Assembly: GCF_003573695.1 (NCBI RefSeq)
Contig: NC_039363.1
Span: 151,870,826 to 151,934,825 of the forward strand
DNA: 64,000 bases
Direction: 5' to 3'
Source of the DNA: Papaver somniferum
Taxonomy: Eukaryota > Streptophyta > Magnoliopsida > Ranunculales > Papaveraceae
Positions within the stretch are counted from its first letter, which is position 1; each line of letters begins with the position of its first letter. The position numbers were made by a program, and so were the translations under genes. A model generated the notes under the pieces. The model saw only the letters and a program-made list of their open reading frames with translations, had not been told where the DNA came from and did not search any database. Of the stretch, positions 56,788 through 64,000 are shown in pieces.

Positions 56788-57250
56788 TTACAAGTTGTTC
56801 AACTGTAGCTTTTTGAATGTATGGGCATTTATAAGCTCTTTGGTTAACTGGTGTTGAAAATGGTTGTAATGGGATTTTGTGATCCAAACTTCTTTGAGGT
56901 GGGAGTTTGGTGGGTTCCTCAAGTATGTTATTGAACTCTTGTAACAAAGGTGAGATAGCTGTAGGAGGGGTAGGAGTGGCAAAGATAGAGAATAAATGAC
57001 CTGTAACTCAACGAGTAGTTTTTGAAATGAACTTTTTGACAGCTGAGCCACTTATCATGAGTAATGAAGTGGTTAGAGGAGCACCTTGTAATGTAATTTT
57101 CTTGTTATGGTGCTTGAAGCAAATACTCAGCTTAGAGAAGTTAAATAGCACCTCACCGAATTTCTTGAGCTAGTCAGCTCCAAGCACAATATCACAGGCC
57201 CCTAAAGGTAAGATTCTCAAATATTCAGTAAATTTATGGCCCTGCATGCT
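56788..57250 (-). pseudogene. pol: R1 protease-RT linker, broken
   Basis: The minus strand reads VLGAD then a TAG (57170-57172; Trp expected) and LKKFGEV, the usual C-terminal part of the protease region. The linker before RT follows in several frames, including a frame at 57051-56788 that is out of phase with it. Confidence 0.55.
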
Positions 57251-57670
57251 TCATTGCAGTTTAGGACATATACCAGTACTCACAGTTTTGTCACCATTGG
57301 CCACAATCACAATCATAGGAGCAGTTTGACTGATAGTGCAATGAATGTTAGTAGCTAAAGTATTATCTATAAATCTAGTGGTACTACCCGAATCAATTAA
57401 GATGGACACCTTGTGCTTATGGAGAATGCCAGGTATTCTGATTGTGTCCCCTGTAACATTGCCTGTAAGAGCATGTAATGAAATCTCCATGTCAGATTGC
57501 ACTGGTGATTCTACAGCTTCCTCAAAAACATCATCTTCTTCCACAGTCTCCTGTGAGTCAGAAGGCTTCATCTGTAACATGAATATCTTTTGTTTCCCTT
57601 TGCAAAGGTGGCCTGGTTTGTACACAGTATCACAATTATAGCAAAGTCCTTGATCTCTTCTTTTTTGCAT
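57251..57670 (-). pseudogene. R1 gag end with zinc knuckle, and aspartic protease
   Basis: The frame opens MQKRRDQGLCYNCDTVYKPG followed by HLCKGKQK, the knuckle typical of this chromovirus group. The protease motif ILIDSGSTTRF (active Asp in DSG) lies at about 57375-57410. Gag and protease lie in one frame, as expected of a single polyprotein. Confidence 0.85.
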
Positions 57671-57898
57671 CTCTTCCGGAGTTAGTCTTTTAATTGTGGG
57701 GCTTGTAGTGGGAGGCTTATAATGAGGGGTGGAAAAAGATTTTATTGTTGGAGGTGTGGATTTGGTGAAGTTAAAATGGGTTTAGGTGGGAAGGAGGTGA
57801 TGAGTATTGTCTGTTAGAAGAATACGAGGTATTGAAAGATCTAGTGAATTGCTTGTTATTTGTAGTTTCTAGATTGACGTTATGCTCTTGTAGTCTAG

Positions 57899-58589
57899 CT
57901 AGTGAAAAAGCCTCAGTAAGTGTTTCAGGTTGAAACATAGACACGGACTACCAATTTCCTCCTTGAGACCACTCAGAAAACTCATAACAAAATAACCCTC
58001 AGTAAGAGTAGGATTCATGTTCAACATTAATGTTTTTAAGGACTCAAATGCTTCATAATAATCATCTACAAATAGAGAGTTGAACCAATTTATTGAAGCT
58101 ACCCACAAATTTTTCCTCAATTGGATTTTCAAATCTAGCAATAAAATGAGTAGCTAGATCAGGCCATGTAATACGATTTCTATTAACTTGAAAATTTAAA
58201 AACCATTTTTCAGTTTTACCCTCTAAGTAAATAGTAGCAATATTTACCTTCAGATGATCTTCAATTCCATTGAGCTTGAAATATCGTTCGCTTTTTTGAA
58301 TCCATCCCCTCAGATTATCACCATCAAATCGTGGAAAATATAGTTTAGGAACTCTGTATTGAGGAGCAATGCAAAATGGAGGTGTGAAGGATTGAGTCTC
58401 ATTAGCTTCTGAGTGAGATCCATTGTCTTTCTCAGGAGTGTATTGATATTTCTCTATGAACTTGAGTAGGGTGTCGAACTGTTTGGATAGTTTATCAACT
58501 ACACCACGAACATCATACACTTCTGTAGTAAGTTTATCATAAGATCCCTTGAGTTTATCAACCTCTGATTCAACATCTTTCAAATTCAT
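57899..58589 (-). pseudogene. gag: R1 gag capsid region
   Basis: The ATG at 58589 (minus) starts MNLKDVESEVDKLKGSYDKL, a coiled coil, then the capsid motif VPKLYFPRFDGDNLRGWIQK and TIYLEGKTEKWFLNF. A shift near 58090 passes to FVDDYYEAFESLKTLMLN and FVMSFLSGLKEEIGS in the frame 58141-57899. Between 57899 and 57671 the frame is broken again. Confidence 0.8.
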
Positions 58590-58629
58590 GATGAAAAAAA
58601 ATTGTGGGTTAATTTGAGTGAAGTGGAAC

Positions 58630-58642
58630 GGCTCTGATGCCA
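58630..58642 (-). promoter_or_regulatory. R1 primer-binding site
   Basis: The minus strand reads TGGCATCAGAGCC, one base different from the initiator-Met type, just inside the LTR. Confidence 0.75.
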
Positions 58643-58644
58643 AA

Positions 58645-58985
58645 TGTTATATAGTTACAACAATTTGTCAAACAGATGGGAAGATTTTGGATAGATTGAT
58701 GATAAATCACCTCCTGAATCGAAACTCAGGCCAATTTCTATGCTAAGAAGCGCAGCCAAAGAAGTAAAATTTCATTAAATTTCAGATTGGATAAGGAAGG
58801 TATTCTTATAGGACTTTAAATACCAATCAATAACCCTAGCTAAGACTCAATGGATGCAACACACGTGTCGACATCCGATACCTCCATTCAACAATGATAT
58901 CAGCACACACAGGTTACTAACAGCAGGCCTTAGAGTAACTAACTTAACTACCGAGCAGTAATACTCTAACTGTCACACTGTGACA
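58645..58985 (-). repeat. R1 5' LTR (right copy)
   Basis: 341 bp with the same palindromic end TGTCACAGTGTGACAG on the minus strand. GTGAG follows directly and is also present in the S4 LTR at the expected insertion site (53161). Confidence 0.85.
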
Positions 58986-61392
58986 GTGAGGATTTCATCT
59001 TAGGAAACAATGTTTTTACATGTGTTTTAAGGAAGTAAGTTCATAAACTTGTTTATGAATCGAAAAGGAAATCGCACGGTGTTATTGGGATTGTTATTCA
59101 TTGCATATCTTGTGAACATCCAATATATGTGATTTAGTATAACCGCTCACGACTTGTTTGTGTTTTTGGTAAAACTATTCACAAAGGCCTGACTTATGTA
59201 TTGGTATGACTTTTATTAGTGAAACCGATCTTAAGTAATCACCTGAGATGGTATGATCAAGTTTGTGATTTGTTGAACCGAATCTAGGTAAAGGGGAACC
59301 GATCCTATGAAGAGGTGCAACATATCACAAAGGGGAATCGATCCTTGTATGAGGTGCAGCAAGTTTTTAGCAGAAAGGGGAACTGATCCTATGGACATGT
59401 GCAACACGTTTTTAGGCAAAAGGGAACCGATCCTATGGACATGTGCAACACATATAAGTTAGTTACCATATATATTCGGGGAACCGATCCTAGTACCTAG
59501 TCAACCGAATTTTGGAAAGCTAGTGTGACTATGCACAATACTCACATGGAGGTAGAACCGAAACTTGTTTTGGTAGAACCGTTAAACCCATGATTTGTGA
59601 TTGAGTGTTTCTTAATCAATCGCATAGTTCTTGAAAGTCAGATGAACCAATTATAAACTTCTTTGGAAGTGTGGATAATCGGTTTCAAGGTTGTAAGTAT
59701 GAAAGAGGACTTACAAAGCAAGGATGTCGACATACTTTGAACACGTACAATAATGTTTATCCTTTATTGTTCAAAGTTATTCCTTAATAGCTACAGGAAG
59801 AAAATCCTAGGATCGAAATATAAATAAGTTAAGAATCTTTTAATTAAGGTTGTTAATTTTATTTTAAGAAAATGAGAATTAGTAATGTGCATTTACTAGT
59901 TGAGATTTTCCAAAGAGATTTTCGGTCATTAGTTTGGACAGAGCATTTCCAGGAATTATGGAAACCGAATTTGGAATATATTGAATATCTTTGAGAATAT
60001 TTTCGGTTTTGGAAATTCCTTGGTGTCCAAACTTCCTTGTCTATAAATACTTGAAATTTGCATTTCTAGCAAACTAATCCTTCGTGACAGCAAACTTCCT
60101 CGGTTGTGTTGTTACTGGTGTAGCCGCCTATTCGGAGAGGAGAGTAACCTAATTAGGCGAAATCTCTTACGGCCGTTCAATTTAAAGTCTTCTTTGGGAT
60201 TGAGAAGCTCTACGAGTACCGTTGGTGGGAAACTAGATAATTGCGGTTTATCTTGTGTTTTCGATTGATTTGATTGACTAACGGTGGTTGAACTTTGATT
60301 GCACCTAGTTTGTTTATGCTTGAGAATCTTCTCTTCTGATATAAGATTCACTCAAACTAGATCGAAGTTTCGATAGGGATCTTTAGACTGTTGTTAGTGT
60401 TAAATACGATCTTGTGATAATCCATTGTTAACAGACTCCGTTCTGTGCGTGATTGATCACAAGAGATTCAAGCTGTTGTATGCAGGTGTTTATTGAAGAT
60501 CTAAGAAGATTTGAAGACAAAGAAGATATTGAAGATTTCTGATTTGGGGTTCATAATCTTTGGTGTGCATAATACTTGTTTCGGTATAAGAGGATCCAAC
60601 TATAATCGGTTTATCCTTGTGGTAGATTGGATTGATTAGTTGTGTAGATCGGCATCAATACAATTCTTTGTGATTAAAAGTATTGATTGCAAAATCTTAA
60701 CAATTACTTCGATGATTGAACATAAGATAGATCTAAGAACCTGACGAAGGAGTTTATGTTGAGATAAACAGAAGAGCCTTTGTCCGACTCATATCACTTG
60801 GTTGAAGAGAGTTGATACCAAACAGATTTGTTGTTCCTTTACTGTTTGGAATACGAACCAAAGGAATTGTTCCAAGTACGTGACTTATTCATAAGTTGGA
60901 GGCGTGGGAATACAGATGGAACTAGGTGAACTATAGGTTTAGTTGTTTGGTCTCAACTATACGGAGTTGGTTTAATTTTGTGTAGCGGCTTAATCCTGAG
61001 AGTATTCAATTCTGGACAAGGTCCCGGGGTTTTTCTGCATTTGCGGTTTCCTCGTTAACAAAATCTTGCTGTGTCATTTACTTTATATTTCCGCATTATA
61101 ATTGTTTTATTATAATTAAAGTAAATTACACAAATGTTAATTCATATATACTCGATAAAAAATCCTATTGTGTTTGGTTTAGTCCGAACCTTTTTATCAA
61201 GTAAACATAGACGATCACACGAAGTGTGAACCGATTAGTTGCATTGTCTTGACTCCATAGACGATCACACGAAGTGTGAACCGATTAGTTGCATTGTCTC
61301 GACTCAGTCCATAGACAATCACTTTCGGAGAAAGGACTTATAGGTAGGAAAAGTTTTATCTTGAGTTATATTTGGGTACCCTCTCCTTTTCA
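58986..61392 (+). repeat. S4 3' LTR, right part
   Basis: It resumes the S4 LTR at GTGAGGATTTCATC, upstream of where the left part stopped, so 416 bases occur twice. TATA box CTATAAATA at 60041-60049; conserved block at 61028-61064. A duplicated phrase of about 60 bases (GACGATCACACGAAGTGTGA at 61208 and 61259) is private to this copy. Confidence 0.8.
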
Positions 61393-61530
61393 TATTCCAC
61401 AACCGCACTCCCCACAAAGATTTGGCAATTAATCACAGGTTCAATTAAGAACTCTCCCCCATAAAATGTCATTCCCGAATGAACAATAAGAGCGATCTTA
61501 CTTTCATAAGAAAAGAAGGATTTCTTTGGA
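61393..61530 (-). other. S3 tail, second part
   Basis: The sequence aligns (inverted) with S2 from about 41975 back to 41850, including the GGGGG tract complement. It starts with the TATTC duplication of S4. Similarity fades after TTCTTTGGA at 61530. Confidence 0.65.
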
Positions 61531-61543
61531 GTTTGTATCCAAG

Positions 61544-61640
61544 TTGGTGCCGTGACCAAAGAATAGGCATCATGTCCAGGTTGGTGCCGTGACCAGAGAG
61601 TTAACATTGCAGCCAAGTTGGTGCCGTGACCAAGAGTTAG
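61544..61640 (+). repeat. 37-bp tandem repeat, three units
   Basis: TTGGTGCCGTGACCA recurs at 61544, 61581 and 61618. Confidence 0.75.
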
Positions 61641-61670
61641 CATCGCATCCAAGACATTGCCACCAGTTGT

Positions 61671-62540
61671 TTGGTGGCAGGTTTGTACGGATGAGATCTG
61701 AATATCAGGAGGAAGGATAATCGTAGATTGTTGCAATCCTTCGTTTGGAAACCAGCGGCATGGTTGCAGCGCTTGCATGCTCTTGGTACGGCCAAATTAG
61801 GGTTTTGGCGTTGTGTCCAAGAATTGGCACCATGGACAAGAGATTGCCACAAATCGTTTGGTGGAAAGTTTGTATGGCTGAGATTCGTATCTCAGGAGGA
61901 AGGGCAGCCGTTGATTGTTGCAGCCCTTTGTTTGCAGCCAGTGGCATGGTTCAGGCGCGGCCGAGCTAGGATTTTGGTGTTGTTTAAGCGCGGCAAAAAC
62001 TAGGGGTTTGGCATAGTTTAGGTGCGGCTAAAATTAGTGCTTGGCATTGGGCCAAAAGTGGCCATGCGTTTGATGGCAAGCTTGTATGGCTGAGATTTGC
62101 ATATCAGGAGGAAGGGCGGACGTTTATTGTTGCAACCCTTCATTTGGAAGCCAGTGACATGTGGTAGGGCTGGCATGGCCAAAATTAGGGTTTTGGCATA
62201 AACCATGATGTTTGGCCTTGAGCCGGAAGTTGCCATGCGTTAGGTGGCGAACTTGTACGGCTGAGATATGCATCTCAGATGGAAGGGTAATCGTTGATTG
62301 TTGCAACCCTTCGTTTGGCAGCCAGCGACATGGTGGTAGGGCCGACATGGCTTTGGCATGTCTTAGGCGTGGCCAAAATTAGGATTTTGGCATAAACCGT
62401 GATGTTTGGCCTTGGGACGGAAGTTTCCATGCGTTAGGTGGCGAACTTGTACGGCTGAGATCTGCATCTCAGATGAAAGGGTAGCCGTTGATTGTTGCAA
62501 CCCTTCGTTTTGCATCCAACGGCATGGTGATAGGGCCGCA
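61671..62540 (+). repeat. Repeat of about 190 bp, five diverged units
   Basis: The phrase GT(T/A)GGTGGC...TTGTACGGCTGAGAT recurs near 61671, 61856, 62068, 62239 and 62434, each followed by GTTGATTGTTGCAACCCTTC. Confidence 0.75.
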
Positions 62541-62547
62541 TGGCTTT

Positions 62548-62961
62548 GGCACAGTGGTGCGGCTAGCAGGGTTGGCATGCCTCGGCGCTGAGATGTGGAT
62601 GGCATGGCATGCATTTGGCACAGTGGTGCGGCTGGCATGGTTGGCATGCCTTGGCGCGGAGATGTGGCTGGCATGGTATGCCATTGGCACGATGGTGCGG
62701 CTGTCATGGTTGGCATGCTTTTGCGCGGAGATGTGGATGGGATGGTATGACATTGGAACTGTGGTGCGGCTGGCATGGTTGGCATGCCTTGGAGCCGAGA
62801 TGTGGCTGACATGGAATACCATTGGCACGATGGTGCGGCTGGCATGGTTGGCATGACTTGGCGCGTTGATGTGGCTGGCATGGCATGCCATTGGCACGAT
62901 GGTACGGCTGGCATGGTTGGCATGCCTTGGCGCGAAGATGTAGCTGGAATGGCATGCCATT
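62548..62961 (+). repeat. 69-bp tandem repeat, six units
   Basis: GGCACxxTGGTGCGGCTGGC starts at 62548, 62617, 62686, 62755, 62824 and 62893, a strict 69-base step. As 69 is a multiple of three, frames stay open on both strands; these are artefacts. Confidence 0.9.
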
Positions 62962-63039
62962 GGCACGTTTGGCTAGCATACGTGGCTGGCATGTGTAGAG
63001 ATGATGCCAGTCAGTACTGAGGGCTCTGCCATGGAGCAT

Positions 63040-63640
63040 GGCATATACATAAAAAAGGTACCCCGGTAATTTTACGCAGTCATGTTGAATGGTTCAATAA
63101 ATGTGCTAGTGGCGAAATTATTACTCAAGTGTGATGTCACTGTTTGACTAAGGTTTTACGATTTTAACCCTAAGCTAAAAACCACCATCAACATTAAGTC
63201 CCCTGCTTAGCTCGGAACAGGGGCATTGTTGCGAGGTAAGCATAAGATGGTGACAGACAAGGACAGAATCGTGCAAGATGGTCAGGAAGATCCGTCTAAC
63301 CTTTTTCGGGAGGTAAGGAGAATCCGTGATCCTTGTATTTGGAGGCTTTACGTAAATTCTGCTCGTGGTATTGCAGGTTAGGCTACGGAGTGGTAGAGGC
63401 GATCTCTGGTTGAGATGCAAGCTGTTGGCCTCGGTCTGGAACTGATGTGCGTCCTCTGGGCTAGACTTTGGAAAGCGAAGCGGAGCCGCTAGCATGGGAT
63501 CGGATTAGAATTAGACGTTAGCATTGGATCGGCGTAGAATGAGCCGTTAGTATCGATTGGCTTAGAGTGGGAGCCACAGGTATCGTGCAGCTTGGAATGG
63601 AGCCGTTAGCGTAAACTTGGCGCGACAGGGATTTAGCGCG
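63040..63640 (+). other. Unassigned stretch between tandem arrays
   Basis: No gene or element motif is recognised. A minus frame at 63175-63495 has no known domain. TTAGCATTGGATCGG-type phrases recur near 63490-63560. Confidence 0.35.
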
Positions 63641-63656
63641 GCAAGGCGCAGACTAT

Positions 63657-63795
63657 TGGCCTGGCTTGGCACTGGCACGACATGACGTTGGCTTGGACTT
63701 GACACGGCATGGCGCTGGCTTGGACTTGACACGGCATGGCGTTGGCTTGGACTTGACATGGCATGGCGCTGGCTTGGACATGGAACGGCATGGCA
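63657..63795 (+). repeat. 27-bp tandem repeat, about five units
   Basis: Units of GGCTTGGACTTGACACGGCA with seven more bases step by 27. The overlapping frames on both strands follow from the repeat. Confidence 0.8.
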
Positions 63796-63970
63796 CGGAT
63801 TGTAGCAAGGCGTGGCGCTGGGATGGCGCGTGTTGTTTGCACTGTGAGGCAAGGTATGGCGCGGACTGTTTGGGCACCGTTATACTTGTTCTTTCGGTCC
63901 AATTGCCTTTCTTCCATTCGTGGCTCCAATAGGGATTCCTTTCCTTATTCAAATCCCAAAAGTGTCATGC

Positions 63971-63980
63971 CTATAAAAGG
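63971..63980 (+). promoter_or_regulatory. TATA box near the right edge
   Basis: CTATAAAAGG stands 20 bases from the window end, after the tandem arrays. It would fit an LTR promoter directed to the right. Confidence 0.45.
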
Positions 63981-64000
63981 GGTTGCTCTCCTTTTATCTT

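Larger units (their letters stand above)
53577..58985 (-). mobile_element. R1: chromovirus (Ty3/Gypsy), probably Reina-type, rearranged
   Basis: On the minus strand the order is LTR (58645-58985), primer site, gag, protease, RT, RNase H, integrase, chromodomain-like tail, LTR (53787-54128), then a second primer site and gag start (53786-53577) cut off abruptly. Short LTRs, size and chromodomain fit the Reina group; clade is inferred. Coding parts carry several stops and shifts. Flanks are not a simple duplication: 416 bases of S4 LTR are present on both sides. Confidence 0.85.
45788..61392 (+). mobile_element. S4: Copia-type LTR element with one long ORF and no pol
   Basis: The ends TGTTAGAGCATAGCTCGG and CCTTTTCA are flanked by TATTC (45783-45787, 61393-61397). 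Removing S4 rejoins S3 tail sequence that matches S2. The inside is a primer site, one intact long ORF, a tail with a tandem repeat and four purine tracts. The LTR family is related to S2 but longer. The 3' LTR is interrupted by R1. Confidence 0.9.
61531..64000 (+). repeat. G-rich tandem-repeat region, probably part of a long LTR running off the window
   Basis: Composition changes sharply here (TGG/GCATGG-rich). It holds four tandem families: 37 bp x3, about 190 bp x5, 69 bp x6 and 27 bp x5. A TATA box CTATAAAAGG at 63971-63980 near the edge suggests U3 of an LTR or another promoter. No protein family is recognised; the many long frames come from repeat lengths divisible by three. The boundary with S3 is approximate and no target duplication can be checked. 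Confidence 0.5.

Noticed and set aside
53577..58985. Endogenous pararetrovirus (caulimovirus-like) origin for the RT region
   Set aside because: The region has LTRs, HHCC and DDE integrase and a chromodomain-like tail in chromovirus order, and no movement or coat protein.
62363..62992. Long minus-strand frame of 209 codons rich in Met, Pro, Ala and Ser, with matching long frames on the other strand
   Set aside because: It spans the 69-bp tandem repeat. A unit divisible by three keeps several frames open on both strands, so the frames are artefacts.
63562..63952. Overlapping frames of 80-100 codons near the right end
   Set aside because: They cover the 27-bp repeat and show only repeat-derived peptides.

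Overview
This window looks like a repeat-only block of a flowering-plant nuclear genome. Every confidently readable coding stretch belongs to a transposable element and I found no host gene, tRNA, rRNA or CRISPR array. The plant origin follows from the element types: an L1-type LINE with DUF4283 ORF1, a chromodomain Ty3/Gypsy element, Copia-type LTRs with a tRNA-iMet primer site, and Gypsy-type elements primed by a tRNA-Asp-like site. A eudicot is likely from the AT-rich composition, but I cannot name the species. Labels used below: S1-S4 are Copia-type (Sirevirus-like) elements without pol; G1-G3 are non-autonomous Gypsy-type elements; R1 is a chromovirus; T1 is a small LTR element; L1 is a probable solo LTR.

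Layout. G1 (1-5659, left end outside) carries a gag frame, a second frame and its 3' LTR. It abuts the 5' LTR remnant of S1. S1 runs to 26638 and was hit by a LINE (6751-12599, 18-bp target duplication inside S1 gag), by G2 on the minus strand (15031-22127, duplication ATCGG; one G2 LTR holds a 928-bp MULE-like element) and by a probable solo LTR L1 (22289-25005). The S1 3' LTR is cut at 26638 by S3 (minus strand). S3 was itself split twice: by S2 (28727-44889, duplication TATAT) and by S4 (45788-61392, duplication TATTC). S2 contains T1 (29972-31768, TCCCC) and G3 (34929-41277, ATATG). The S4 3' LTR contains the rearranged chromovirus R1 (53577-58985). A G-rich tandem-repeat region (61531-64000) ending at a TATA box fills the right end.

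How the parts relate. Only the LINE and R1 encode reverse transcriptase, and both are broken. The four S elements and three G elements have LTRs, primer sites and purine tracts but no pol, so all depended on enzymes supplied in trans. S4 has the only long intact frame (about 660 codons), with a region resembling the Pfam putative plant transposon protein domain. The most interesting signal is a short RNA hairpin with an AGGA loop and a stem that covaries, found just upstream of polypurine tracts in five different elements (eight copies). In G1-G3 it is present twice per element. The same three elements share a diverged protein with a GLExxAS...DY block and a DPQLFRL block that I do not recognise.
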